Shown in pieces: positions 47,141 to 59,745 of a stretch of DNA of 64,000 nt. Under the pieces are notes generated by a model. That model was not told the origin of the DNA, ran no database searches, and worked only from the letters and a program-made list of their open reading frames with translations. The DNA is from Bretschneidera sinensis. Its lineage: Eukaryota > Streptophyta > Magnoliopsida > Brassicales > Akaniaceae. Position 1 is the stretch's first letter; each line of letters begins with the position of its first letter. Location of the stretch: assembly GCA_023935145.1 (NCBI GenBank), contig CM043705.1, positions 23,588,290 to 23,652,289 of the forward strand, written 5' to 3'. The position numbers and the translations under genes were made by a program.

Positions 47141-50100
47141 TTAGTCCTTTGTGAGTGGCACCTCTAGGAGGGGTACATCCTCCACAGTATGCTCCTCAAA
47201 AGCCTCATAGTAAGGTTTCAAGCGATGACCATTCACCTTGAATTCATTTCCAGTTTTGTCACTTTTTATCTGCATAGCACCATGAGGAAAAATATTAGTG
47301 ACAATGAATGGACCCACCCATCTAGAACGTAACTTACCAGGAAAAAGTTTAAGTCTAGAATGGAAGAGAAGAACTTTTTGGCCCACAACAAAGGCCTTGC
47401 CACGGATCATCTTATCATGAAAAGCTCTAGTTTTCTCCTTGTAGATCCATGCACTATCATATGCCTCGTTTCTGATTTCCTCAAGTTCATTCAGTTGGAG
47501 TTTTCTATGTAAACCAGCCTCATCAATGTCCATGTTGAAAGACTTAACAGCCCACCATGCCCTATGCTCAAGCTCAACTGGTAAGTGACATGCTTTACCA
47601 TAGACAAGTATGAATGGAGACATCCCAATTGGCGTCTTATAAGCTGTCCTATAAGCCCAAAGTGCATCATCAAGTCTTTTGCTCCAATCCTTTCGTGTAG
47701 GGCCCACAGTCTTCTCCAAAATCCCCTTAATCTCACGATTTGAGACCTCTGCTTGTCCACTCGTCTGAGGATGATAAGGTGTTGCCACCTTATGAGTCAC
47801 TTTGTACTTCTTGAGCAGGGCCTCAATTGTACGGTTGCAGAAGTGTAATCCACCATCACTAATAATCACACGAGGCATTCCAAACCTAGCAAATATGTTA
47901 GATCTCAAGAAATCTACAACAACTTTAGAGTCATTAGTTCTGGTGGCTTTAGCCTCCACTCACTTAGACACATAATCAACAGCCAAAAGAATGTAAAGAA
48001 ACCCGTTAGATGAAGGAAACGGCCCCATGAAATCAACGCCCCAAACATCGAAAATCTCAACAGTTATAATATGGGCCATGGGCATCTGATCCCTAGAGCC
48101 TAAATTACCTGTCCTCTGGCACCTGTCACAAGTCATGCAATACAAGTATGCATCCTTAAAAATAGAAGGCCAGAAAAAACCACAATCTAATACCTTACGG
48201 GCTGTCCTACGAGCACCAAAGTGTCCACCACAAGACTCAGAATGACAAAAGGCAAGTATCGATTTATGCTCAGATTCAGGGACACACCTCCTAATGATTT
48301 GATCACTACAATGTTTCCACAAATAAGGTTCATCCCATATGTAATACCTAGCCATATGCTTAAGTTTTTCTTTATTAGAATGAGGTAAAGTGTCAGGAAA
48401 TTGCCTAGTAACTAAATAATTCACAATATCAGCATACCAAGGCTCACTTACCTCAATCCCAAAGAGCTGCTCATCTGGGAATGATTCTTGCAGGGGTAGG
48501 ACGTCCTCCTCATGAACAAGTCTGCTCAAATGGTCAGCTACCAAGTTTTCACTCCCCTTCTTGTCCTTGATCTCCAAATCAAATTCTTGAAGCAAAAGCA
48601 CCCATCTAATCAGTCTCGGTTTGGCCTCCTTCTTTGTCATCAGATACTTCAAAGCTGCATGATCAGTATAAACAACAACTTTAGTTTGAAGTAAATAAGA
48701 GCGAAATTTATCTAAGGCAAAAACAACAGCAAGGAGCTCTTTTTCAGTTGTGGAATAGTTTAGTTGAGCATCATTGAGTGTCCTAGAGGCATAGTAGATG
48801 GCATAGGGCTTCTTGTCCATTCTTTGTCCCAAAACAGCCCCAACGGCGTAATCTGAGGCGTCACACATCAATTCAAAAGGTAAGGACCAATTAGGTGGAG
48901 ACATGATGGGAGCAGTAGTCAATAACTCCTTCAGCTTCTCAAAAGCTTTCTTGCACTCCTCATCAAACTCAAAGAGAGTGTCCTTCTGAAGTAAACGGCA
49001 CAAGGGCCTTGATACATTGGAGAAATCCTTGATAAACCTCCTGTAAAATCCTGCATGACCAAGAAATGAACGAACCTCTCTCACACAAGTGGGAGAGGGT
49101 AAGTAACGCACAAGATCTACCTTAGATTTATCAACCTCAATCCCCCTAGCAGATATGATATGTCCTAAAACAATCCCTTGAGTCACCATGAAGTGACATT
49201 TTTCCCAATTTAGAACCAAGTTTGTTTCAACACAACGTTTCAGAATAAGTTCCAAATTTCCTAAGCATGCATCAAAATCTCTACCAAAGACACTAAAATC
49301 ATCCATAAAGACCTCAATGATATTCTCGATGTATTCAGAGAAAATGGAGAGCATACAACGTTGAAACGTACCTGGTGCATTGCACAATCCGAATGGCATA
49401 CGTCTGTAGGCATAAGTGCCAAAAGGGCAAGTGAAGGTGGTCTTCTCTTGGTCCTCTTGCGCTATATAGATCTGGTTGTACCCACTATATCCATCCAAAA
49501 AACAATAACAAAGGATAACCAGCTAACCTCTCGAGCATCTGATCGATGAAGGGCAGAGGGAAATTGTCCTTTCTTGTTGAAGCATTGAGCTTCCTATAGT
49601 CTATGCAAACTCGATAACCAGTTACCACTCTTTGAGGTATAAGCTCATTCTCCTCATTCTTTACCACAGTAACTCCTGACTTCTTTGGCACAACTTGAAC
49701 AGGAGACACCCACTTGCTATCTGAAATAGGGTAAATAACGCCACAATCAAGTAACTTAATTACCTCATCTTGCACAACCTTCATCATAGGTGGATGTAGG
49801 CGTCTCTGGGCATCTCTGGTGGGTTTGGCACCATCCTCCAACAGGATCCTATGGACGCACATGGTTGGGCTAATTCCCTTGATATCTGCCAAAGTCCAAC
49901 CAATGGCGGTCTTGTACTTCTTTAGAACGTCCACAAGCTTCTTTTCTTGGTCCTCCTCCAACTTCGAGGATATAATAACAGGTAGCGTCTCCTTGTCCCA
50001 CAAAAAGACATACTTCAAGTGATCTGGCAAAACCTTAAGCTCAAGTGTAGGGGCCTGTATCACTGAAGGTAAAATTTTGTTAGTGGAAATAGGAAAGGAC

Positions 50101-52726
50101 AAAGGAGGAATAGACCTTGGTAATATGGGTCGGGCCTCAAGGGAGGCTACGGTTTTGATCACAATGGGCTCTTCAGCCTTTTCTAACTCAGCCCTAGAAA
50201 TGGATTCTCCATTCTCAGTATAACCAACTCCTTGAGAGAGTGTTACTTTCAACTCATCCTCTTCCATTGCTTCCAAAAATTTCTGCGCAAGTGAGTTAAT
50301 ATCATCAATAGAAAAACAGGGTTTAATGTCAGTCAATGGATACCTCATGGCTTCAAAGATGTTGAAGCGTATAACTTCATTATCAAATTCCATGGTTAGA
50401 GTTCCCTCATAAACATCGATCTTTGTTCTTGCGGTCCTCATGAATGGGCGCCCTAAAAGCAACGGAGTAGAATTTAGGGGAGAATCTTCCATATCAATGA
50501 TATAGAAGTCTGCAGGAAAAATGAGTTGATTTACTTGCACAAGAACATCTTTAACGTATCCTTTAGGATACTTATTAGATCGATCAGCCAATTGGATAAC
50601 AACATTATCACTTTTAAGTGCACCTAGCTCTAAAGAAGCATAAAGACTAGAAGGTATCACATTAATTGAAGCTCCTAAGTCTAGCATGACATTATGAAAT
50701 TTGTTGGTACCAATCACACAAGGAACAGAAAAACTCCCTGGATCCTTAAGCTTTGGTGGCAATTTCCTTTGGATGACAACAGAGACTGTCTCATTCAACT
50801 TCACCACCTCCTTCTCACGAGTCTGCCTCCTTGTAGTGCAAAGCTCCTTCAGAAACTTGGCATATCTTGGCACTTGCTTCAAGCACTCAATCAAAGGCAT
50901 GTTGACTTGTACCTTCTTAAAAATCTCCAAGATGGCCTGATCAGATTCATCCTTCTTGGTTTTGGCAAACCCACTAGGAAAAGGTACACGAGCAAAAGGA
51001 TTAGAATCAAAAGAGTGTTTAGGGTTTTGTTCATTACCTTGAGGTTTTAAAGCATTCTCAGATGATGGAGGACCAATCATTTCTGCCATTGTGGTGGTGG
51101 GATCTTTCTGTATTTCATTCTTGGTGCTCACAACATCCTCTTCCTCATGGTGGGTCACTTTGGCTTTCTTCTGAGTTTTAAGAACATCCACAATGGTCTT
51201 GCCACTCCTTGCGGTAACAACTTTAGCTTGCTCGATAATTGGGTTGGGAACAGTGTTGCTAGGCAATTTTCCACTCTCCGTTATCTTCCCCATGAAGTCC
51301 GCCACTTGTCCCAATTGCTTCTTCAGCTCTGCAATATCCTTAGTGTGAGCCTGTTGACCTGTAACAAGAGCTTGAGTAGCAGTAGTTAAATTCTGTTGCC
51401 CTTGAGCAAGGGACTTTAAAATTTCATCATAATTAGAAGCAACAGAATTTGTAGGTACAATAGGATTAGGGACAAAGTTTTGAGGTACCTGAGGCCTCAT
51501 AAACAAACCTGGAGGGCGTGGAAACACTTGCCCTTGACCTTAAGGGTTCTGAACATTATCATTGTTGGCCCAACGAAAATTAGGGTGATCTCTAAGCCCA
51601 GGGTTATATGTGTTAGAGAAAGGGTTGTACCTTTGTCCACCTTGATTACCTTGAAACCCAACAGCGTTAAGAGACTCCCATCCTCCATTGTTGATCAGTT
51701 GGGGACATTGGTCAGTTGGATGCCCTTGAGTACAACACACACCACAGATTTGAGCAACTTGTTGTACTTGTGCTCCATTCACATTCAGTACCGAGACAGA
51801 AGAGTAGACATTTTATTAACTTTTTCCTCAAGAGCAGAGTTAGAAGATACCTCATTCACCCCATGAGTGGAGTTTAACACTCCCTCGTATTGTTGATAAT
51901 TAAGAGCACGTTGGGCGAGTAACTCCTTAGCTACATCAGGTGTCTTATCGACAAAAGAACCTCCGGCAGCAGCATCTAACAATTGACGTTCGAGGGGGAG
52001 AAGTCCTTCATAAAAGTAAGTGAGAAGATTCCCTTCTTTCATCCCATGTGAAGGACATGATGCAATTAAGCTCTTGAATCTCTCATAGTAGGCATAGAAC
52101 GCCTCTTCCTTCCTTTGCTCAATTCCAGTTATCTGCTTCCTCAAGACAGTAATCCTTGAGGCAGGGAAGTACTTAGTCAGAAACTCAGTCATAAGCTTCT
52201 CCCATGTGTTGATGTAACCCGAGGGTAGATCAAACAACCAAGTCTTTGCCCTATCTTCAAGTGAAAAAGGGAATGACTTCAGCTTCAGAACGTTGAGATC
52301 CGCATTTTGTGGGCACATACTTGAACACACAAACTGGAACTCCTTGAGATGTTTGTGAGGATCTTCGTTAGTAAGCCCATGGAATTTGGGCAAATGGTGC
52401 AAGAACCCACTCTTCAGTTCGAACTCAGCTATCTTGCCAACTGCTGGTTCTGGATAAGTAATACAAGTTGGTGCAGCTCCCCCATCAGTTGAAGAAGACA
52501 TTTGCCTAATAGTTTCAGCCATTGGTACTTCGTCTTCCTTACTTGCGTCTTCTAAGTCAGGTATGTCTTCTTCCTCGTCTGACAAGTGATGTGAAAAATT
52601 ATCTGACTCCTCCGACTCTAGCCTCCCTTCTTGGTAAGGTAGGGGTTGATTTGTAGAAAGTGCAACTTCTTTTAGTAAAGCCAAACGTTTTCTAAGTTCT
52701 TGAGTCTTTCTACTAACTGCTGACAT
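47141..52726 (-). pseudogene. gag-pol: Athila gag-pol of A4, broken
   Basis: The order is Gag (52726 to about 51785), knuckle, protease, RT, RNase H and integrase, as in A3. There are frameshifts near 51784 (between the Gag body and the knuckle) and near 49490 (an extra base in a T-rich stretch just before the RT FLDGYSG motif). There are stops near 51540 (CAA to TAA) and 47960 (TGG to TGA in VSKWVEA). The RT keeps FGLCNAPG and FMDDFSVFG. It has Trp at the codon where A3 has its stop, so the two copies carry different lesions. Confidence 0.92.
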
Positions 52727-52923
52727 TCATCGACCTAAATAACAAAAGCAAAGGAATCAATATATAAGTTAAAGTTTGAAATACAAATAATAATTACAAA
52801 TGTTACAAATGGTTTTAAGGAAGTCACATGCTAAAATTGCAATCAAGTAAAACACAAGTTATATTATATGCTAAGAAGAATATTAACAAGTTAAATGACA
52901 CTAAAATATAGAGATTTTGCAAT

Positions 52924-52940
52924 CCTCGGCAACGGCGCCA
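52924..52940 (-). other. Primer-binding site of A4 (tRNA-Asp)
   Basis: The minus strand reads TGGCGCCGTTGCCGAGG just inside the 5' LTR. It matches the A3 site with one changed base. Confidence 0.8.
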
Positions 52941-54604
52941 TTTGATAGACCGTTTATTTCGGTCATCAACAAACCCTGCAGAAGATTGTAGTAAAGTGAT
53001 TAGTAGGGTATCGTTATTGGCCGGGGATTGCGGGTACTCTATACTAAAGAGTCATAAAAATAATAATAAATGATTTGATTGGTTTAATTAGCAGTTTATA
53101 AACAAATATAAATCTACATCTATTAACATTACATAAGATTAGGGGGTTTTCATGATCTGATTTTTATTTTTACTAATTTTACTAAGGAAATTAAAGAACA
53201 ATTATTTACAATTGATCATTTTCTCTCACAATTCAGAAAATCAAGTTTGTTAAATGACTAATCAAATTGTTTCAATGTAGACAACGAATTCGTGCCTCAA
53301 TCACATATCAGAATTGAATCAAAGTGCAAGCCTAAAGAGATCATGCACTTTATAAATTCCTTCTTAGATAATCACTAAGCTTAGGAAAAGTCCATCAGCT
53401 AGTTATTTTGTTTAAGCAATCAAGTTAATACTCAGCGCATCCTTACAATTACTTAAACAAATCATTAAGATCAAAAGGAATTATGATTCAATAACATGTT
53501 CCTTATTCCTATGAAAAAAAGTCCATGGATAAAGAACATGCAATTTCCAGAACATTGGCTATTGTTCATAGCTTTTACCACTTTAAATCGTACTCCAGAT
53601 CAATTAGGTGATCGAAAGTGTGATTATGGCTTCAATGATTTGCAATATCAAAGTTTTCAATATAACAGAACTGAAAATTCAACATATGTAATGAATTAAT
53701 ATGTCTACATATCATGAACAATTCAAAAACATTAAAGAATAAATCTGAAAATTAACCAACTCATTGAATTAATAATAATATCTAACATAAGAATCCAAGG
53801 CTGAAACAATTAAAAAGAATAGCCGTAAGGGGTACACTTCTTGAACACACTCAAGGAAGCTTGAGATGTTAATGGTGATGAACCTCACGGCTATGATGAT
53901 AGATGAAGGAGAACACATTTTGGAAAAGTCCTAATGTGCTCACAATTGGAGAAGGAATGGTGGAGTGTTTCAGCCTTTTGCTTCTTGAATTTTGAGTAGA
54001 GATGGTTCCAAGAGAAAAGATGATCTCTTTTAGCTTACAAACACCCTATTTATAGAGCTTAGAACAACCCTCTAAGCTTAGGAAAAGCAAGAAAATAATG
54101 CTAAAAACAAGCCATGAAACATGCAAGGAAACAATCCCTAAAACATGCAAGGAAACAATCCCTAAAACATGCAAAGAAACAATCCCTAAAACATGCAAAG
54201 AATCAAGGAATGGCCAAAAGTAAGAAAGAGGAATACAATCCCGAAATTTCAGGAGGACCCAACTAGTAGAATTCAAACGGTCATATCTTCTTCCACACAT
54301 CTCCAAATGAGCTGAAACTTGTTGGGCTGGAAAGAAGACGTCTTGAACTTCAATTTGGACCTAAGAAAGTCTCAAAAATGATATTGTTTGGGCCTGTTAT
54401 GATGGGCCAAAATTCAGTAGGCTGTTGCATCCGAATCTTCCTCTACTTTGGGCTTGGACCTTGCACCTTGCTTAGTTGACAAGAGATTATGTGATTTTTT
54501 TTGTTGGGCAAGCCCATGTTAGGTTGGACATACCCATGTCACTAATGGACTCCAATATTCTCTTGTGCTTTGACACATCATCCAAATAATTCCAAGGTGG
54601 AACC

Positions 54605-55333
54605 TGATACCGGATTGAAATAGAATTGAAGGAAACTAAACAAACAAACAACAAAATGAAAGATAAGAGTTCACCACCCAAGAGATAACACCAAAGGGAT
54701 ATAGAATATCACCACCCAAAGGATTAACACAAGGGATACAGAACTATAGGAATTCACCACTCTAAGGATTATACCAAAGAGATACAGAATTACAAGAAGG
54801 AGAAAACTCTCTTCTAAAAGCCAAAGGCTGATTTCAATTTATAAACTCAAGTCTGATTTTTAGCTTACAAACACAAGTACTTATAGAGCTTAGAACAACC
54901 CTCTAAGCTTAGGAAAAGTAAGAAAACAATCCATAAAACATGCAAGGAAACAATCCCTAAAACAAGGAAGGAGACAATCCCTAAAACATGCAAGGAATCA
55001 AGGAATTGGTCAAAAGTAAAAAGAGGAACACAATTTCGGATTTTCAGGAGCACCCAATGACCAGAATTCAAATGGTCATATCTTCTTGTAGACATCTCCA
55101 AATGGGCTGAAACTTGTTTGGTTGGAAAGATGACGTCTTGAACTTTAATTTGGACTTAAGAAAATCTCAAAAAGGAGATCGTTTGGGCCTGGTATGATCA
55201 GCCTAAATCCAGTAAGCTGTTGCATCCGAATCTTCTTCCACTTTGGGCTTGGACCTTGCACCTTGCTTAGTTGACAAGAGATTATTAGATTTTTGTTGGG
55301 CAGGCCCATGCTAGGTTGGACATACCCATGTCA
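54605..55333 (-). repeat. 3' LTR of C2
   Basis: This 729-bp LTR is TGACATGGG...CCGGTATCA-like on the minus strand (ending CAATCCGGTATCA). The adjoining purine tract is seen as GGCTCCCCCAGTTG on the plus strand (55334-55347). The last 16 codons of gag-pol lie inside this LTR. Confidence 0.93.
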
Positions 55334-58300
55334 GGCTCCCCCAGTTGATGGGGACTTGCCCTCAAGTCCAAGATTTCTTCATTTACTTCATAGGGAGATA
55401 AGTCACTCACATTGAAAGTTGCAGATACTCCATAATCTCCTGGAAGTTCAATCTTGTAAGCATTTTCTCCAATTCGTTGAAGTACCTTAAATGGGCCATC
55501 AGCTCGTGGCAGAAGTTTAGACCGTCGTTTTGCGGGAAAACGTTCCTTTCGAAGATGAATCCATACTAGATCTCCTTCTTTGAAAGCTGCAGGCTTTCTA
55601 TGTTTATTTGCTTGCTTGCGGTACTTCTCATTTTGCTTCTCAATATGAGCTCGAATCTGCTCATGTAATTTCTTGATCTCCTTCGTTCGTTCATTGGCAT
55701 CTCCACTAAATTGGGTAGTAGTCGGAAGTGGAGCCAAATCAAGAGGGCTAATAGGTTTGAGACCATAGACAGCCTCAAAGGGGCTATAGCCAGTGGTTTG
55801 GCTAGTAGACCTATTATAGGCAAATTCAGCTTGAGCTAGGAGGAGATCCCATTGACGGATGTTCTTCCCCACAAAGCTTCTCAAAAGATTTCCCAAACTT
55901 CGATTAACAACTTCAGTTTGACCATCTGTTTGGGGATGATAAGCGGAGCTGAATTGAAGGATAGTGCCAAGCTTTCGCCAAAGAGTACGCCAAAAATGTC
56001 CGACGAACTTGGAATCACGATCAGAAGTAATCGTCTTAGGAATGCCATGAAGTTTGACAATTTCTCTGAAATATAGGTCAGCAACATGAGATGCATCAAG
56101 AGTTTTGTGGCAAGGAACAAAATGAGCCATCTTTGAGAATCGATCAACCACCACCATAATGGAGTCTTTATTTCGTTGAGTTCTTGGCAAACCTACAACA
56201 AAATCCATACTAACGTCCTCCCATGGGGCATTAGGAATAGGTAATGGGATGTATAGCCCGGTGTTTTGCTTGCGGCTCTTTGCGAGGTGGCAAATTTGAC
56301 ATTGCTTCACATGTCGCTCAACATCTCTCACCATTTTGGGCCAAAAAAAATGTTCCTGCACAAGAGTTAAAGTTTTATCTCTACCAAAATGACCAGCAAG
56401 GCCTCCTCCATGGGCTTCTTTGATAATGGCTTCTCTCAACGAACATCGAGGAATGCACAAAAGATTGCCCTTGAAGAGAAAACCATCTTGTAACAAGAAA
56501 TGGTTGTTAGGACCATTAGAAGATTCCTTCCATGCATTGCCAAAATCAAGATCATCTTTATAAAGTTCTTTGACAACTTCAAAACCCAAAACCTGCACTT
56601 GCATAGTGTTAAGTAAAGAGTGTCTTCGACTTAGGGCGTCAGCAACTTGATTAAGTTTACCTGACTTGTGCTTGATGGAGAATGAATAGGCTTGCAAGAA
56701 TTCACTCCACTTTGCATGTCGCTTGTTGAGTTTTTGTTGGCTGCTCAAATACTTTAGAGCTTCATGATCAGAATGAAGTATAAACTCTTTATGGAGTAGA
56801 TAATGACTCCAATGCCCCAAGGCACGAACAAGAGCATAGAATTCTTTGTCATATGTTGAATACTTCTTTCGAGATTCATTGAGCTTTTCACTAAAAAAGG
56901 CAATGGGTTTACCTTCTTGGCTGAGAACACCACCAACCCCTAAATTAGAGGCATCGCAATCAACTTCGAACACTTTGGAGAAATCTGGAAGTGTAATGAC
57001 TGGGGCCTCCGTTACCTTCTGTTTGAGAAGTTCAAAGCTCTTTTGGGCTTCCTTCGTCCACTTGAATGTTCCCCCTTTAAGGCATTCCGTGATAGGAGCA
57101 ATAATGGTGCTGAAGCCTTTGATGAACCGTCGATAGAATGATGCAAGTCCATGAAAGCTTCTTATGTCGTGAAGGGACTTGGGAATAGGCCAGCTGGTGA
57201 TTGCCTCTATCTTGCCCGGATCCATCATGATTCCTTCTTTGCAAACAACATAGCCTAAGAACACAAGGCTATTAGTGAAGAAATGACACTTCTTCAAGTT
57301 GACATACAACTTTTGTTCCCGTAAGGTTTGGAAAACTTGATGAAGATGCTCCATATGTTGCTCTTGAGACTTGCTGTAAACTAAGATATCATCAAAGTAA
57401 ACAACAACAAATTGACCCATAAATGGTTTGAAAATATGATTCATAAGGCGCATAAAAGTACTCGGAGCATTAGATAGTCCGAATAGCATGACCATCCATT
57501 CATAAAGACCATCTCTCGTTTTGAACGCTGTCTTCCATTCATCGCCATCTCTCATGCGAATTTGATGATATCCGCTGCGAAGATCGATGTTTGAGAAGAT
57601 TATGGCTCCATGAAGTTGATCCAAGAGATCATCCAACCGTGGGATGGGAAAGCGGTACCGGATGGTGATTTTGTTGACAGCCCTGCTGTCAATGCACATT
57701 CGCCATGAACCGTCCTTCTTTGGTACTAGAAGTGCTGGAACAGCGCAAGGACTCATGCTTTCTCGTACAAGGCCTTTGGAGATCAGCTCATCAACTTGAC
57801 TTTGTAACTCTTCATGCTCCCTTGGATTCATCCGATAAGCTGCTTTGTTAGGTAAAACAGAACCTGGAATAAGATCAATATGGTGCTGTATACCCCTCAT
57901 AGGTGGAAGGCCCGGTGGAAGTTCTTCAGGAATAATATCAGGGAATTCCTTAAGAAGTGGTTGTATTATAAGTGGAATCTCAATGGGATCTTTCTTTTCA
58001 ACAACCATAAGAGCGTACCCCTCTCCACATTCTGTTAAAGTTTTCTCAACTTCACCTACAGAAAGTAAACTACAACCCTCCCTTTTAGAAGGTTTAGGAG
58101 TGAATATAATTTTCAGTGGGGCTAAAGTCACTTTAATTCCATTTTTTACAAAAGAATAGGTGTTTTTGAGACCATCATGGATAATTTTCCTATCATACTG
58201 CCATGGCCTACCAAGTAGTATATGACATGCATCCATAGGGACAACATCACACATAACTTCATCCTCATAATTTTTCCCAATGGAGAATTGAACTAAGCAT

Positions 58301-59676
58301 TTCTTAGTTACCTGAATATCGTTGCCTTTTCGAAGCCATTGAAGTTTGTAGGGATGGGAATGAGCTTCTGTTTTTAGATTCAGCTTCTCCACCATGGTTG
58401 TAGACACCACATTCTCACAACTTCCCCCATCAATGATGACATTACACACCTTGCCATTGGAAGTGCATTTGGTGTGGAAAATGTTGTTTCGAAGCCAATC
58501 ATCTTCTGCATAAGTTGACTTCAAGAGTCTACGAATAACAAGAGACTCTCCCTGATCCGCATACGTGAACTCCTCCTCGGATTCGTCCTCAACTTGCTCC
58601 TCCTCAGCATTATCTTCCAATTCTTCTTCAACAAGGGAGATTATCTTGCGATTTGGACAATCGAAAGCAATATGTCCAAAACCATGACATTTAAAGCATT
58701 TTCTACTTGAATTAGAATTATTGAAGCGATTAGAACCTGATGGAGCTTCATTCCTTGCAGGTGGTTTGACAGCTGCAGTTTTGGTTGATGGAGTGGCCTT
58801 GGAAGTAGAACTACTCCCCCGGTTTGTGATTCCATCGCGATTGAAAGGTCGATAAGTATTCTTACGCCCTTCCATTAATTGTTTCTCCACCTTTAGTGCT
58901 AGCTTGCAAACATCATTGTAGGTCCAGTAAGGTTGTAATTGTACAACATTACTGATTTCACGACGTAACCCTCCAAGGTAGCGGGCTACCATTTGTTCTT
59001 CGGGCTCTACGATGTCACAACGCATCATAGAATAATCGAACTCTGCTGTATATTCTTCCACGGAGAGATCGTTTTGTCGAAAGTTGTGGAACTTAAGAAA
59101 AGCATCTTGCCTATAATGATCTGGCAAATACTTCTTCTTAAGAACCTTCTTCATCTTTGCCCATGTCACAATGCGACTCTTCCTTTCACGTTCTCGCTGC
59201 CTCTTAAGGTGTTCCCACCAAATAGAAGCATGTTTTCGTAGCTTGATGGCAACAAGCTTCACCTTCTTGTGATCTGCAACATCTTTGTAATCAAAGATCC
59301 GCTCAATGGTGTTAAGCCAATCAATGAATTCATCGGGTTGCATTCTTCCTTCAAATTCTGGAATGTCCACCTTGACGTCATAATCACGTTGGAAAACGTG
59401 ATTTCTTAGCTCACGGGGGTGAGGTGGCGTGCTGTCATTTGAGGCATGGCTACGAGCTTGGTGAAAAGGATTAACTTCATCTCCATCATTGCTGGAAACT
59501 TCAGCATCTGAGCCATGATGAGGAGCACCATGTTCAGAAGTTTCATAACGCTCTAGGCGTTGTTCGAGTTGCTGCACTTGTCTCCTCAAGGCTTCCAGCT
59601 CGATATCTCGCGGGTCTCCTTGCGGTGCTGGAGCTGCTATTGGAATAGCTTGACCACGACGACCACGACCAGCCAT
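55285..59676 (-). CDS. gag-pol: CRM-like gag-pol polyprotein of C2
   Basis: This is a 1463-codon open frame starting at MAGRGRRGQ, the first ATG after the primer site; the 36 upstream codons read leader and LTR. Domains: charged helix (about 20-45), Gag (95-260), CCHC knuckle CFKCHGFGHIAFDC (327-340), protease with IIDGGSC (about 414), RT with [11 protein letters not shown] (about 757-768), RNase H with CDASNLGVG (about 907), and integrase with an HHCC region, Asp near 1158, Asp near 1218 and Glu near 1254. The C-terminal GPFKVLQRI and ATFNVSDLSPY segment ends inside the 3' LTR. No chromodomain fold could be judged by eye. The RT block reads MVMLFGLSNAP, where C1 has MPFGLSNAP, a Pro-to-Leu change that may impair it. 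Confidence 0.94.
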   Translation of the reverse strand: MAGRGRRGQAIPIAAPAPQGDPRDIELEALRRQVQQLEQRLERYETSEHGAPHHGSDAEVSSNDGDEVNPFHQARSHASNDSTPPHPRELRNHVFQRDYDVKVDIPEFEGRMQPDEFIDWLNTIERIFDYKDVADHKKVKLVAIKLRKHASIWWEHLKRQRERERKSRIVTWAKMKKVLKKKYLPDHYRQDAFLKFHNFRQNDLSVEEYTAEFDYSMMRCDIVEPEEQMVARYLGGLRREISNVVQLQPYWTYNDVCKLALKVEKQLMEGRKNTYRPFNRDGITNRGSSSTSKATPSTKTAAVKPPARNEAPSGSNRFNNSNSSRKCFKCHGFGHIAFDCPNRKIISLVEEELEDNAEEEQVEDESEEEFTYADQGESLVIRRLLKSTYAEDDWLRNNIFHTKCTSNGKVCNVIIDGGSCENVVSTTMVEKLNLKTEAHSHPYKLQWLRKGNDIQVTKKCLVQFSIGKNYEDEVMCDVVPMDACHILLGRPWQYDRKIIHDGLKNTYSFVKNGIKVTLAPLKIIFTPKPSKREGCSLLSVGEVEKTLTECGEGYALMVVEKKDPIEIPLIIQPLLKEFPDIIPEELPPGLPPMRGIQHHIDLIPGSVLPNKAAYRMNPREHEELQSQVDELISKGLVRESMSPCAVPALLVPKKDGSWRMCIDSRAVNKITIRYRFPIPRLDDLLDQLHGAIIFSNIDLRSGYHQIRMRDGDEWKTAFKTRDGLYEWMVMLFGLSNAPSTFMRLMNHIFKPFMGQFVVVYFDDILVYSKSQEQHMEHLHQVFQTLREQKLYVNLKKCHFFTNSLVFLGYVVCKEGIMMDPGKIEAITSWPIPKSLHDIRSFHGLASFYRRFIKGFSTIIAPITECLKGGTFKWTKEAQKSFELLKQKVTEAPVITLPDFSKVFEVDCDASNLGVGGVLSQEGKPIAFFSEKLNESRKKYSTYDKEFYALVRALGHWSHYLLHKEFILHSDHEALKYLSSQQKLNKRHAKWSEFLQAYSFSIKHKSGKLNQVADALSRRHSLLNTMQVQVLGFEVVKELYKDDLDFGNAWKESSNGPNNHFLLQDGFLFKGNLLCIPRCSLREAIIKEAHGGGLAGHFGRDKTLTLVQEHFFWPKMVRDVERHVKQCQICHLAKSRKQNTGLYIPLPIPNAPWEDVSMDFVVGLPRTQRNKDSIMVVVDRFSKMAHFVPCHKTLDASHVADLYFREIVKLHGIPKTITSDRDSKFVGHFWRTLWRKLGTILQFSSAYHPQTDGQTEVVNRSLGNLLRSFVGKNIRQWDLLLAQAEFAYNRSTSQTTGYSPFEAVYGLKPISPLDLAPLPTTTQFSGDANERTKEIKKLHEQIRAHIEKQNEKYRKQANKHRKPAAFKEGDLVWIHLRKERFPAKRRSKLLPRADGPFKVLQRIGENAYKIELPGDYGVSATFNVSDLSPYEVNEEILDLRASPHQLGEPDMGMSNLAWACPTKI

Positions 59677-59730
59677 AATAATAAGAACTATGGAAATCAA
59701 GGTGTTAGATATCACACTTGAGAAACCAAA

Positions 59731-59742
59731 GCTCTGATACCA
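59731..59742 (-). other. Primer-binding site of C2 (tRNA-iMet)
   Basis: TGGTATCAGAGC on the minus strand lies three bases inside the 5' LTR and is complementary to initiator methionine tRNA. Confidence 0.9.
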
Positions 59743-59745
59743 ATT

